A DNA stretch of 64,000 nt from a bacterium (GCA_905221385.1 CAJNCV010000002.1:62001-126000), one strand, 5' to 3'; shown: positions 26,986 to 37,472, counted from the first letter of the stretch. Translations and numbers: made by a program. The notes: generated by a model from the letters alone, not told the origin.

Positions 26986-27639
26986 TTATCTAAGCCAATC
27001 GATTGGCTCTTGTCCTGTCTCTGTTAAGAATGCATTGGCCTTGGAAAAAGGCTTGGAACCCCAAAATCCTCTGAAAACAGATAAAGGACTGGGATGGGCT
27101 GATTCGATAATCAAGTGGTGAGGATTGGTAACCAAGGCCTTCTTCTTGCGTGCATAAGCGCCCCAGAGTACAAAGACTACAGGCCTGTCTAGATGATTGA
27201 CAACCCGAATCACAGCATCTGTAAAAGGCTCCCATATCTGCCCAGCGTGACCATTGGCCTGCCCAGCAGGAACCGTCAAGCAAGCATTGAGAAGTAAGAC
27301 TCCTTGCTCAGCCCAAGCCGTCAAATCATGTGATTTCTTAACCCCGATATCATCTGACAATTCTTTCAAGATATTTTGCAAGGACGGAGGAGCTGGGATA
27401 GAGTCAGGAACAGAAAAACTCAAGCCCTGAGCCTGACCTGGCCCGTGATAGGGGTCTTGCCCTAGAATCACCACCTTAACTTCTTCAAGCGGTGTAGTCA
27501 AGAGAGCCTGAAAAATCTTTTCCTTAGGTGGATAAACAGTTCCCTGAGCATAGACCTGATCCATAAACTGATTGATTTTCCCGAAATAACCCTCAGGTAA
27601 TTGCTCCTTAATCAAAGCATGCCAAGATGAGTGTTGCAT
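26986..27639 (-). CDS. ung: Uracil-DNA glycosylase
   Basis: Ung removes uracil from DNA. Starting at the ATG at 27639 gives 217 aa and uses an AAGGAG ribosome site six bases upstream; the in-frame TTG two codons earlier is too close to that site. The family motifs are intact: [11 protein letters not shown] (catalytic Asp, about 60), LLNACLTV, and [11 protein letters not shown] (catalytic His, about 185). First gene of the ung-mutX-pyrC run. Confidence 0.96.
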   Translation of the reverse strand: MQHSSWHALIKEQLPEGYFGKINQFMDQVYAQGTVYPPKEKIFQALLTTPLEEVKVVILGQDPYHGPGQAQGLSFSVPDSIPAPPSLQNILKELSDDIGVKKSHDLTAWAEQGVLLLNACLTVPAGQANGHAGQIWEPFTDAVIRVVNHLDRPVVFVLWGAYARKKKALVTNPHHLIIESAHPSPLSVFRGFWGSKPFSKANAFLTETGQEPIDWLR

Positions 27640-27700
27640 CGCCAACTCCTTCGTTTTTACTGCTTCTATTATAGCAAAAAGTGGCTATCTAAACCACTTT

Positions 27701-28393
27701 TTACAGTTTATCCAAACAATCCAGCAAGTCTTGGTAAGAATGAACTTCATAGGTCGGCTGGGCTTGTGTGTGATTTTCAAGGCGATGAGGGTTGTACCAG
27801 ATAGTGTCAATTCCAGCATTATTACCACCTTGAATGTCAGCCGTTAAGGAATCTCCAATCATCAGCGTCTTTTCTTTGCTAAATCCTGCAATTTGCTGAC
27901 CGATTTTTTCATAGAATAGTGCATCAGGCTTTTGCGTTTGTAACTGCTCGGAGATAAAAACTTGATTGAAATAAGGTGCCAGACCAGATTGAGCCAAACG
28001 CCCTGTCTGGATGGCAGTAATGCCATTTGTCGCAGCATACAAGTCATAGTCACGCTCTATGAGACTGTCCAAGAGTTCATGAGCACCCGAAAGAGTTTGT
28101 CCCTGCTGTGCGAGATAAAACTGGTAACGCTGGGCAAGTATAACACCGTCCTTCTCCAATCCAAAATGAGCAAATAAACGAGAAAAGCGCGTGTTAACCA
28201 GTTCTTGTTTACTGATTTTCTTTTGCTCCAAGTCTTTCCAGAGAGCCTTGTTCATAGGAATGTAATAGTCTTTATAGGCTGGAATATCCGCAACTCCTTC
28301 TTCTTTTAGAAGTTGCGTCAAAGCCACATCCTCAGCAGCATCAAAATCAAGAAGAGTGTGATCAAGGTCGAAGAGTAAAAATTTGTAGGACAT
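27701..28393 (-). CDS. HAD-family hydrolase, YjjG-like (noncanonical nucleotidase)
   Basis: The 230-aa protein begins MSYKFLLFDLDHTLLDFDAA, HAD motif I with the nucleophile Asp, then AATNGITAIQ (motif II), and KTLMIGDSLTADIQGG (motif IV). The long cap insert and the TNG motif fit the YjjG group, which hydrolyses unusual nucleoside monophosphates. The ATG at 28393 is chosen because an AAAGGAAA ribosome site lies just before it; the earlier in-frame start would add 15 unrelated residues. Confidence 0.88.
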   Translation of the reverse strand: MSYKFLLFDLDHTLLDFDAAEDVALTQLLKEEGVADIPAYKDYYIPMNKALWKDLEQKKISKQELVNTRFSRLFAHFGLEKDGVILAQRYQFYLAQQGQTLSGAHELLDSLIERDYDLYAATNGITAIQTGRLAQSGLAPYFNQVFISEQLQTQKPDALFYEKIGQQIAGFSKEKTLMIGDSLTADIQGGNNAGIDTIWYNPHRLENHTQAQPTYEVHSYQDLLDCLDKL

Positions 28394-28453
28394 TGAGTTT
28401 CCTTTCTGAAAGGGAAAAATATTCAAATATTTTAACAAGTATTAAGTACAATT

Positions 28454-28564
28454 TTAACTACCAGATGAATTTCTGGTTATTGAACCATAACGTTTAGAAA
28501 TTCCAGAGTCTAATCCTTTCTGAATATTTAATGGAATTTCTAAAGTAACTTGATTTAAAGACAT
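28454..28564 (-). CDS. Small 36-aa ORF after the DUF262 gene, possibly truncated
   Basis: An ATG at 28564 with GAGGTAAG upstream opens MSLNQVTLEIPLNIQKGLDS and ends at 28454 with 36 residues. It starts 35 bases after the DUF262 stop on the same strand. The wording (LEIP...I..GL.SG...RYGS) looks like the first part of a longer protein cut short by the TAA. No function is proposed. Confidence 0.45.
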   Translation of the reverse strand: MSLNQVTLEIPLNIQKGLDSGISKRYGSITRNSSGS

Positions 28565-28599
28565 AATTATAACTTACCTCTTAATTCTATCGATCTATT

Positions 28600-30369
28600 T
28601 TATTCAAAAATAAAATCAGCAATTCGCTTTGCAGCTTTTTCTGTTGCCAATTCAATGTCAGTTTTAGTCCAAGTATCATTTACATAATTAACTAGGGATT
28701 TAGCTATTGGGAACTTACTACCTATATAGCCATGACCGCTCGTAATCGTATTCTCTCTCTTTGTTCTGAACCAAGCATCTCCGATTCCACGATTGATGTC
28801 AGCTTCAAGAAGTATTTTATTACCAATTTTCTCAGCATATTCTCTGAATTCATCTTGATTCTCAAAACCTGCATCTAACATAATGTTTTCACGATTTAAC
28901 CCGCTTTGAGGCATGATATGTTCAATATCAATTTTCCCCTCTAGCTTAAATTCATCACCCTTTTCCATTGCAAATAGGAATTCATTTACATAAAGAATAG
29001 AATTTGAAACACCACTTTCAGTCAAAGTTTGTTTAACATCTTCATAAACAAAATTAGTATGAATATGGTTCTTTATTTTTAAAATAAGTTCGTCGATTGA
29101 AATTGAATCGACTTGACTGTACATCAGATTAATTTCTTCTAGGAAGCCTTTAAAAAGTTTATGGCTATATGAGAGTTCAGATAATTCAATCAAAACTCCA
29201 AGTCTAAGTAAGTATTCCAGATATGTGTTGTCTTGTCTGAAAAATAGATAACTACTAACAAAAGGTCTTAAATTTCCATTTAATTTGTTTATCAATTGAC
29301 CATTGATAGTATCAGATACTCGTTCAAAATTGTTTATGATTGTATTTAGTTCAGAAGTAAACAGAATATCTTCATTCAATAGATGCTTATTTTTTGAGAA
29401 AAAGGCTCTTATACCAGGATTTCTTCGATCAGCACCGTTTTGTTCTGAGAGTTTTACGAAAATATAATGAGTAATTAACGCATTCAAGTCTAATCTAGAT
29501 GAATCGGTTCGTTGTACAATCTCTTGCCAATTTTTTTCGAAGTTTTTCCTATCTGATGCATTTGCAGTGGTCTTAGATACGATTACTTCAATTGGGGTCA
29601 ATGGGACACCAGTCCCATTTAAAGAATTGAAAATATTTATTGCTTGATCGGTATTATAACTTGTGATGGTGATCACTTGGCAGTTATCAATAAAATGGTT
29701 AGCAAAATTGATGAGTTTAAAAACATTCAAATCATCACACATATTATAAAAATATCTAAAGTTTTTATAAAAATTCGTATAACGATTATCTTTCTGACGA
29801 CGATAAATTTGATAAACTCTCTCTTTAATCGAAGTGAAATCCCTACCTAACAAGATAGTATTCATCTCACTAGCATATTTTTCTGAGATTGAATGATTTA
29901 GATACTTTATCCTATCCTCACTAGGATAATACAGTCCATCAACGAAATCATCTTTTTCGTCATCTGAAACATTAAAAAGCATTATAACAATCTCCTCTTT
30001 AAGACCATTAAGACGTTTCACTAATCTGCGTGCATCAGTATCTAGAGTAGGTTGAAGTTCAAGCTCCTTATCAATCTTCAATAGGATTGCCTTAAGAAGT
30101 AACATAAATGTCGTTGTTCTTTGCTGACCATCAATCAAAGTTACTTCATGCTCTTCTCCAGATTCCTGAGCGATAAGAACCGCTCCAAAGAAATAATTGT
30201 CTTGGGAACTATCATCGAAATTTTCCATATGAAGATTAATATCTTCAATGAGTTGTTCACATTGTGGTACTTGCCAAGCATAGGGTCTCTGATAGGTAGG
30301 AATGTAAAATTCTGATTTTTCAAAATATGATTTTACTGTTTGTAAGGCCGGTTGAATATCGTTTCTCAT
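28600..30369 (-). CDS. DUF262/DUF1524 protein (GmrSD-like, type IV restriction or defence family)
   Basis: The 589-aa protein has an N-terminal DUF262 (ParB-like nucleotide-binding) domain: YIPTYQRPYAW (about 22-32) and TLIDGQQRTTTFMLLLKAIL (about 77-96). The C-terminal DUF1524 HNH-type nuclease region has IDIEHIMPQS (about 480, His484) then GNKILLEADINRGIG. This fusion matches single-chain GmrSD-type enzymes that cut modified phage DNA. It sits in an accessory pocket with no partner methylase. Extended -10 promoter and GGAG ribosome site support the start. Family assignment is strong, target is unknown. Confidence 0.9.
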   Translation of the reverse strand: MRNDIQPALQTVKSYFEKSEFYIPTYQRPYAWQVPQCEQLIEDINLHMENFDDSSQDNYFFGAVLIAQESGEEHEVTLIDGQQRTTTFMLLLKAILLKIDKELELQPTLDTDARRLVKRLNGLKEEIVIMLFNVSDDEKDDFVDGLYYPSEDRIKYLNHSISEKYASEMNTILLGRDFTSIKERVYQIYRRQKDNRYTNFYKNFRYFYNMCDDLNVFKLINFANHFIDNCQVITITSYNTDQAINIFNSLNGTGVPLTPIEVIVSKTTANASDRKNFEKNWQEIVQRTDSSRLDLNALITHYIFVKLSEQNGADRRNPGIRAFFSKNKHLLNEDILFTSELNTIINNFERVSDTINGQLINKLNGNLRPFVSSYLFFRQDNTYLEYLLRLGVLIELSELSYSHKLFKGFLEEINLMYSQVDSISIDELILKIKNHIHTNFVYEDVKQTLTESGVSNSILYVNEFLFAMEKGDEFKLEGKIDIEHIMPQSGLNRENIMLDAGFENQDEFREYAEKIGNKILLEADINRGIGDAWFRTKRENTITSGHGYIGSKFPIAKSLVNYVNDTWTKTDIELATEKAAKRIADFIFE

Positions 30370-30400
30370 TCAGATTCTCCAATAATTTATTTCTGATAAT

Positions 30401-30409
30401 ATTATATCA
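30401..30409 (-). promoter_or_regulatory. Extended -10 promoter of the DUF262 gene
   Basis: On the - strand TGATATAAT, with TATAAT at 30401-30406, lies 32 bases before the DUF262 ATG. No convincing -35. Confidence 0.6.
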
Positions 30410-30575
30410 CGAAAACACTGACAATAAAAATCAATGCAAGTTTGAATGAGGGTAAAATTTTGTATAGCGATAACATCAAACTTACTTTTTCCGCACAATT
30501 AGTAACCTCATTTTCAATACTCGATAAAATCCTTTGGAAGCAATAAGTTTCAAAGAATTGAAATTTGTTGGGCAT
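30402..30575 (-). other. Possible 57-codon ORF in the gap upstream of the DUF262 gene
   Basis: The 307-base gap 30370-30676 holds one candidate: ATG at 30575 with AGGAAG 10 bases before it and a TATAAT at 30607-30612 upstream. The product (MPNKFQFFETYCFQRILSSI... ending in the hydrophobic LALIFIVSVFVI) ends inside the DUF262 promoter. Composition does not convince; nothing else was seen in this gap. Confidence 0.25.
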
Positions 30576-30676
30576 TTAGTTTTCTTCCTGAATATTCATT
30601 AAGAACATTATAGTATAAATGAAAATTTGAAATTAATATTGTTTGAATAACTTAAACTCTTCAATACTACACTCCC

Positions 30677-31171
30677 CTACCCCAACTCCTTGGCTATTCT
30701 GCTCTTTTCGAGTTTTCCCTTGATAATTCGTTTCCATAAAACAAGTGGATTCAGACTATAGGATAAACGTAGGAAATAATAATTGATCCATTCGATAGAG
30801 GCAAAAAGCTGTATTAGTGTGGCTAAGATAGCCACTTGGAAACTCTGGGTATTCCAGACAATAAAAGGAAAGCCTGAAATAAATAAAACAAGGTCTAGTA
30901 TTCTGAAACCACCATATAATTTGGGGATACTTCCACTTCCAAACTGAGGATTCGATAGTCTTCTAATCAAAATCGCCCAATAGGTTGAACCTTGAAGCAA
31001 TATAAATGTCAGTAAAGACAAAGGATAGAGAACGGTTACTAGACTATTCCAATCAGTAAGCCGATTTTTCAAAAGGAAAAAACAAAACCAAAAGGATAGA
31101 ACGGCTGTAAACTCTCCCAAACAGAGGGACACCAACTCTTTTCTAACTTTCTCTTTTTGTATGTTCATCAT
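30677..31171 (-). CDS. Small polytopic membrane protein of unknown function
   Basis: The 164-aa protein has four probable membrane segments: about 14-36 (LGEFTAVLSFWFCFFLL), 45-70 (VTVLYPLSLLTFILLQGSTYW), 88-106 (ILDLVLFISGFPFIVW) and 108-132 (VAILATLIQLFASIEWINYYFL), and a basic C-terminus. I do not recognise the family. The ATG at 31171 is preferred to the GTG at 31180 because AGGTGGG then sits just upstream. The following 250 bases to the next gene show nothing. Confidence 0.7.
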   Translation of the reverse strand: MMNIQKEKVRKELVSLCLGEFTAVLSFWFCFFLLKNRLTDWNSLVTVLYPLSLLTFILLQGSTYWAILIRRLSNPQFGSGSIPKLYGGFRILDLVLFISGFPFIVWNTQSFQVAILATLIQLFASIEWINYYFLRLSYSLNPLVLWKRIIKGKLEKSRIAKELG

Positions 31172-31425
31172 CTCACCCACCTATCTATCATCCTATATCA
31201 GAAAAAAATCATTCGAAGCATTTTCTAGTCAATATTTCTCAGAATGAAGGCATTCTAAGCATCGAACAGTTCAATTCCTTTAATATAAATGTAATTCTAA
31301 ACTTAGAATTACTATAAACTAAATGTTTTCGTACTATTCTAAGTCTATGATAGCCTTAAATTTTAATTTTTGAAGCGTTCTAAAGCTAGAAGAGCTTAAA
31401 AATCACGAGAACTAAAGCACTTCAA

Positions 31426-31968
31426 CTAGCTAGTCTTACAATTTTTCTGGTGAGCTTTGAGTTTTTTCAGAGCCCAATCATAGTGACTGGAAGTGGCACT
31501 CACAAAGTAGGAACCTAGACTTGTCCTACCCGTCCATTTATAGATACCTTTTGTGAACAATTCGTCATTGCTGAAGCCTTCCATCAACTCTAAAACCTCT
31601 TTATGCGATTGATTGAGGAGTTTGGTCGCTTCTTCTAAAGACGTTCTCTGGTGCTTCTTCCAAAAAGCGACATTCATTTCCCCATAAGTTTTCCAATTAT
31701 AAGGTTCAGGGAGAAAAGGTCTTTCATGACCCTTTTGATTGGAATGTACCCAGGTCAAAAGTAACTGATGCCATTCATAGAGATGGATCAGAACATCTCT
31801 TAGATTTTTATCTCTTTTCCAGTGAGCTTCTTTTTTCTTTTGGTCTTTTGAAAAATCAAAAGGAGTTTGTAGTTCCTCTTCACTTAATTTAGATATAAAG
31901 TGATTGAGCTTTTCATAGTTTTCCTTAGAGGCTAACACTAATTCCTCTTTCGTTCTTGGTCTAGGCAT
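31426..31968 (-). CDS. ClbS/DfsB-family four-helix-bundle protein
   Basis: The 180-aa protein begins MPRPRTKEELVLASKENYEK and contains VLIHLYEWHQLLLTW, a metal-binding-like His/Glu/Trp segment, PFLPEPYNWKTYGEMN, and a late SATSSHYDWALKKLK. This pattern is typical of the ClbS/DfsB (DUF1706) family of DinB-like four-helix bundles; ClbS protects producers from colibactin, but most members have no known role. Monocistronic. Confidence 0.85.
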   Translation of the reverse strand: MPRPRTKEELVLASKENYEKLNHFISKLSEEELQTPFDFSKDQKKKEAHWKRDKNLRDVLIHLYEWHQLLLTWVHSNQKGHERPFLPEPYNWKTYGEMNVAFWKKHQRTSLEEATKLLNQSHKEVLELMEGFSNDELFTKGIYKWTGRTSLGSYFVSATSSHYDWALKKLKAHQKNCKTS

Positions 31969-32106
31969 AGGCGTTCTCCCTTCATTTTTAAGTTGGATAT
32001 GCTATTTCCTCACTTCATTATACCACAATCAAAAAGCAGTTCTTCATTTTGCGAAAAACTGCTTTTACTGACTATTTTTTAATGCTTAGAGTCATCTCTA
32101 GGCCTG

Positions 32107-32960
32107 CTACTTTACATATATATCTCTAAAGCGACGATCCACTTCTGCTATCTGATAGAGCAAGTGAGCTAGTTCTTGATAATCTTCTTTTAAACACGAA
32201 AGGTGGGCTTTACCAAATAGAGTAGCCAATTCTTCTTTTAATCTTGCCCCTTCGGGATCATAGTCTTTTAAGAATTTACTGAGATAGAGATTTCGAACAG
32301 CAGCAAGTTTAAAGCTGAAATACTGATGCAATTGCTTTTGCTCCGTATTTAATCCGTTTTCAGCAACTGCTTTTGCATAACATTCCAAGACATTACTTTG
32401 TCCATCCAGATATCTGGCCCTCATAATGCTTGCTGTTTCTTGATAGATTTCAGTTTGACTAGGACTCTTGTCCTTCCTAAAATTTCCCCACTTCCCCACA
32501 TGGAGTATGCTCCACGCTTATAGTCAATAGCTTCCAATAGGACTCCTGCAACGGTAAATGCAGGCTTCTTTTGAATCTTGATATCCATGTTCTTTCCTCC
32601 TGTGATTTTTAAGGATAATTGAAGTCTAGGAAAGATCCGATAAGGTTTTCCATTTCGAACTTCTGAAGGAGTTGCCCCATGGAATTTCTTGAAGGCTGTG
32701 CTGAAGGCATCCGCAGAATCATAACCGTATTTCATGGCTATGTCAATGACCTTCTCAGAGCCTTCCCGCAAGTCTGTCACAGCTTCTGATAGCCTGCGAT
32801 TGCGCAAGTATTCTGCTAAAGTCATATCTGCTAGGATGGAAAAGAGCCTGCTAAAGAGAGGGTAAGAATAGCCCGATAGCTGCTGAAACCTTTTCGTATC
32901 CACTTCTCCAGTCAGTTGCTGCTCCAAATAATCCATGGTTTGATTGAATTGATGCATCAT
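32107..32960 (-). pseudogene. AraC-type regulator split by an 8-bp tandem duplication
   Basis: The 5' part (32960 to about 32500) encodes an AraC HTH domain: RFQQLSGYSYPLFSRLFS and AEYLRNRRLSEAV, then VIDIAMKYGYDSADAFSTAFKK (second HTH) and GATPSEVR, followed by the beginning of a GyrI-like ligand domain (IQKKPAFTVAGVLLEAIDY). It then frameshifts and ends at 32421. The remaining approximately 130 codons continue in another frame to 32107 (CYAKAVAENGLNTEQKQLHQ...). At the break lie two copies of TTCCCCAC (32484-32499). Removing one copy joins both halves into one 281-aa frame. It is therefore a recent frameshift or a slippage switch. The C-terminal half does not look like a standard GyrI domain, so an older fusion is also possible. 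Confidence 0.8.
32484..32499. repeat. 8-bp tandem duplication (TTCCCCAC x2) in the AraC-type gene
   Basis: TTCCCCAC occurs twice head to tail. The 8-base length changes the reading frame; one copy restores it, as would any number equal to one modulo three. Confidence 0.85.
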
Positions 32961-33125
32961 ATTCTTCTTTTCTTACCTCCACAAGATACAAAGGTCGTTA
33001 AAAGTAAAGTGAAAAATTGTCTTTTTCGCACAGCTTTTAGGCCATGTCCAATTCTAACTATAGTCTACCAGATATCTGGTATTTTCACCCTAGAATTTTT
33101 GTACAAGATTTAGAGGTGTAAACTT

Positions 33126-33620
33126 CTATAACTTATCCTTTAATTTCTCAACAAAGAGATAGGCTGCTGGGCAGGTCAAAGTATTTCTGATTGTCAGATG
33201 ATTAATTTGATAAATCTTCTTACGGTCTGTATGGGGAAATTCCCGGCAGGCCTTTGGACGAACATCATAGATAGAACAGAGATTGTCCCCTCCTAGGAAG
33301 GGGCAAGGCATAGATTTAAAAACCTTGTCACCGTCTTCGTCCACCTGTAAAAACTCTGCTTCAAAAGCTGGTAATTTCATCTTAAAATACTTAGCAATAC
33401 GGGTAATATCGGCTTCTTTAAAGTCGGGTCCCAATGTCTTGCAACAGTTAGCGCAGACAGTACAATCAATTTCAGCAAAGACTTCTTCATGAATCTGCTG
33501 GGCTATCTTATCTAAGTTTTTAGGAGGTTTTTTCTTTAGATTAGCTAAAAATTTGCGGTGCTCCTTCTGTTTTTGCAAGGCTAGCTGGTGGTAATACTCA
33601 ATATCAATTTCTTTAGACAT
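33126..33620 (-). CDS. YkgJ-type cysteine-cluster protein (Zn/Fe chelating)
   Basis: The 164-aa protein has the eight-cysteine pattern of the YkgJ family: CTVCANCCKTLGP (about 54-66), CPFLGGDNLCSIYDVRPKAC (about 107-126) and CREFPHTD, with a final cysteine near 150 (TLTCPAAYL). Such proteins bind zinc or iron-sulfur; their role is unknown. The N-terminal approximately 45 residues are a charged helix. Confidence 0.88.
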   Translation of the reverse strand: MSKEIDIEYYHQLALQKQKEHRKFLANLKKKPPKNLDKIAQQIHEEVFAEIDCTVCANCCKTLGPDFKEADITRIAKYFKMKLPAFEAEFLQVDEDGDKVFKSMPCPFLGGDNLCSIYDVRPKACREFPHTDRKKIYQINHLTIRNTLTCPAAYLFVEKLKDKL

Positions 33621-33690
33621 AATTGCTTTCTAATACAAGTGTTTTTGTCTATTATACCATAAACTGTTTTTCATTTTTTACCTTTGCATA

Positions 33691-33722
33691 CAAAAAGCCC
33701 TTCGGATAAAATCCGAGGGGCT
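33691..33722 (-). terminator. Enolase terminator
   Basis: On the - strand AGCCCCTCGGAT TTT ATCCGAAGGGCT forms a long GC-rich stem (33696-33722) followed by TTTTTG. It lies about 70 bases after the eno stop. Confidence 0.88.
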
Positions 33723-33792
33723 AGAAACCTTGTTCATAAAGGACCGAACTGTTGAATTTCAAGGTTCGGGAAAAATAGTTCACTGAACTATT

Positions 33793-35100
<1,308 letters not shown>

Positions 35101-35134
35101 TTACTCTCCTTTGAGTTAAATTTTTTACACCTCT

Positions 35135-35163
35135 ATGATACCTTAAAAATAAGCGTTTTTCAA
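35135..35163 (-). promoter_or_regulatory. eno promoter
   Basis: On the - strand TTGAAA (35158-35163), 17-base spacer, TATCAT (35135-35140). A strong AAAGGAG ribosome site follows before the ATG at 35097. Confidence 0.7.
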
Positions 35164-35244
35164 GAAAAAACGTTATCTTTGTGCAAATTTTCCTTAACTT
35201 TATAAAGTAATCGCTTTCTTTTGTCTGTTTTCTTGCGATTTTTG

Positions 35245-35253
35245 TGATATACT
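35245..35253 (+). promoter_or_regulatory. Extended -10 promoter giving a probable leaderless transcript for the DUF1694 gene
   Basis: TGATATACT, with TATACT at 35248-35253, ends six bases before the ATG at 35260. The expected transcription start coincides with the first codon and no ribosome site is present. Confidence 0.65.
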
Positions 35254-35259
35254 GTTTTT

Positions 35260-35706
35260 ATGACAGATTTATCAAAACAACTACTAGAAAAAGCTCATGG
35301 TGGGCCGAAATTAAACCCTGACGAACAACGCCACTATCTCGGCACTTTCGAGGAAAGAGTTCTTGGCTACGCGGATATCAGCACTGCCAATAGTTCTGAA
35401 TTAGAACATGGATTTTTCTCTATTTTAGAAAGTTTTCAAGAAAAGGTAGAGATACTTTTTGTGAAGATCTCACCAAATATCGAGTTTGACAAACAGGTCT
35501 TTTACTTAAAGCAAGCAAAGGAAAGCAACTGTCAGGCGACTATTGTTTCAGACGATCATATCACCTCTCCTTTTGGTCTTGTCATTCATACAAATGAACC
35601 TGTTCAAGTAGACGAAAAGGACCTTAGACTTGCTTTCTCAAGCCTCTGGGAGGAGAAAAAGGCTGAGGCTCCTAAAAAATCTATCTGGAAAAAATGGTTT
35701 GGTTAA
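35260..35706 (+). CDS. YueI-type DUF1694 protein
   Basis: The 148-aa protein begins [20 protein letters not shown] and has [20 protein letters not shown], the hallmark of the DUF1694 (YueI) family found across Firmicutes. The family fold resembles ribosomal L7Ae-like proteins, but its role is unknown. The last 15 residues are basic and Trp-rich ([10 protein letters not shown]). Its stop overlaps the glycerate kinase stop by four bases, tail to tail, with no terminator between them. Confidence 0.85.
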   Translation: MTDLSKQLLEKAHGGPKLNPDEQRHYLGTFEERVLGYADISTANSSELEHGFFSILESFQEKVEILFVKISPNIEFDKQVFYLKQAKESNCQATIVSDDHITSPFGLVIHTNEPVQVDEKDLRLAFSSLWEEKKAEAPKKSIWKKWFG

Positions 35707-36818
35707 TCCTTTCTCAAATTTAACAAACGACCAATATTAGTAGATGTGTGCTCCAAATAGAGACTTGCATTTTTCAAACTGTCTTCCAAAGGTTCACTTT
35801 TTTCTAAAATAGAAAAGGCTGCTTGTATATTTTCGAATGGTAGGGAAGGTAAATCCTCGGAAAGACTACCACAAATAGCGATAACTGGAACTCCTTCAGG
35901 AGTTCTTTTTGCTACACCAATAGGAGCTTTTCCAACAAAGCTTTGACTGTCCAGTCTGCCTTCTCCAACGATAACCAAGTCGGCCCCTGCAACCTTCTTG
36001 TCAAAGTCAATCAAATCTAAGCAAGTGTCAATCCCAGATACGATAGTGGCCTCAGCAAAGGCACAGAGCCCAGCCGCAATCCCACCGCCGGCTCCTGCTC
36101 CTTTAAGAGAGAGGGTTGATGGTGAAAATTTTTCATAGAACCGCTGTATAGCCAAATCTACTGTCTCAAACAAAGCAGGATCCAAGCCCTTTTGTTTTCC
36201 AAATGTATAGGTCGCTCCTTGAAGACCACATAAAGGGCTCACGACATCTGCTAAAATGCGAATCGTCACATCTTTAGGAATCCTATACAACTCGCTGTCT
36301 GAAACTGATTCGAACTCAAGCAAAGTCTGACCGCAAGCTGGCAATTCTTTTCCCTTCTTATCATAAAAACGATAACCTAAACTAGCAGCAATGCCTATTC
36401 CACCGTCATTACTAGCCGTACCACCAACTCCGATATAGATTTCTTTCATCCCTTGATCAACGAGATGGCGAATCAACTCTCCGATACCTCTGGTTTGGAT
36501 GTGGAGAGGGTTTCGTTTCTCCTGCGGAATCTTTCCTAAACCAACCAAGTCAGCAACTTCAAAGAGCGCTATTTGGGCTTTTTGAAAGTAGCGCATTGAT
36601 TCTTTTAGGCCAAAAGGTCCTGTCACTTGGAACCATTTTTCTTCTAGTTCAAGAGAATGTCGGATAGCGTCTACAGTTCCTTCCCCACCATCACCTACAG
36701 GGTAAAGCAGACATTCTACATCTGCTATCGATTTTTGGAATCCTCTTTTCATAGCTTGAGCGACCTCTTCTGCCGTCAAACTTTCTTTAAAAGAATCGGG
36801 TGCGATTACAATTTTCAT
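35703..36818 (-). CDS. Glycerate kinase (GarK/GlxK type)
   Basis: The 371-aa protein phosphorylates glycerate to 2- or 3-phosphoglycerate, feeding into enolase next door. It begins [20 protein letters not shown], the family N-terminus, and has [28 protein letters not shown] (about 130-150), [12 protein letters not shown] and [12 protein letters not shown]. Nine bases separate it from serB upstream. Confidence 0.93.
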   Translation of the reverse strand: MKIVIAPDSFKESLTAEEVAQAMKRGFQKSIADVECLLYPVGDGGEGTVDAIRHSLELEEKWFQVTGPFGLKESMRYFQKAQIALFEVADLVGLGKIPQEKRNPLHIQTRGIGELIRHLVDQGMKEIYIGVGGTASNDGGIGIAASLGYRFYDKKGKELPACGQTLLEFESVSDSELYRIPKDVTIRILADVVSPLCGLQGATYTFGKQKGLDPALFETVDLAIQRFYEKFSPSTLSLKGAGAGGGIAAGLCAFAEATIVSGIDTCLDLIDFDKKVAGADLVIVGEGRLDSQSFVGKAPIGVAKRTPEGVPVIAICGSLSEDLPSLPFENIQAAFSILEKSEPLEDSLKNASLYLEHTSTNIGRLLNLRKD

Positions 36819-36827
36819 AGTTCCCTC

Positions 36828-37472
36828 TCATTCTAAGAAATCAATCAAAGGTAGAACTTCCAAAAAATCCCTCGTATCTACATGACAAGCTATCTCAGCT
36901 TTTACGACCTCCTTGGCACAAAATGCAATACCACGTCCTGCTGACTTTAGCATCAAGAGGTCGTTAGCACCATCACCGATGGCAATCGTTCTTTCTTTGG
37001 AAAGTCCTAATTCCTTTCTCCATTTCTCAAGAGTAGCATTTTTTACTTGACCTGTCACAATTTCACCAACTAATTTACCTGTTAAAAAGTCGTCTTTGAC
37101 TTCCAACTGGTTGGCAGAGAAATAGGAGATACCAAGGGATTCTGCTAATATCTCAACTATTGGAGTAAAGCCACCAGACACTAGACCAACTAGAATGCCC
37201 TTCTTTTGAAGTACGGAGATAAATTCCTGAGCATTCTTGGACAGATGAATGGATTTGAAGACAGTATCAAAAACCGAGACCGGAAGGCCTTTTAACAAAG
37301 CTACTCTTGCTCGTAAGCTTGTTTCAAAGTCCAGTTCACCTCGCATTGCCTGGCTTGTAATCTGCGATATTTCTTCTTCGCAACCTGCTTCTTTTCCTAG
37401 AAGATCAATCACCTCTTCTGCTATTAAGGTTCCGTCAACATCCATGACACAGAGCCCCATTACTTGAGTCAT
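36828..37472 (-). CDS. serB: Phosphoserine phosphatase (SerB-type HAD)
   Basis: The 214-aa protein has HAD motif I CVMDVDGTLIAEEV (nucleophile Asp), motif II VGLVSGGFTPI (Ser), and motif III/IV TIAIGDGANDLLMLKSAG. This is the SerB layout, making serine from phosphoserine; the catalytic cap is short. The ATG at 37472 has AGGAG five bases upstream and is preferred to the adjacent GTG. Co-transcribed with the glycerate kinase. Confidence 0.92.
   Translation of the reverse strand: MTQVMGLCVMDVDGTLIAEEVIDLLGKEAGCEEEISQITSQAMRGELDFETSLRARVALLKGLPVSVFDTVFKSIHLSKNAQEFISVLQKKGILVGLVSGGFTPIVEILAESLGISYFSANQLEVKDDFLTGKLVGEIVTGQVKNATLEKWRKELGLSKERTIAIGDGANDLLMLKSAGRGIAFCAKEVVKAEIACHVDTRDFLEVLPLIDFLE

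Noticed and set aside
32107..32499. Second ORF of the AraC-type region as an independent gene
   Set aside because: Its only start is a GTG inside the tandem duplication and no ribosome site fits; joining to the upstream frame explains it better.
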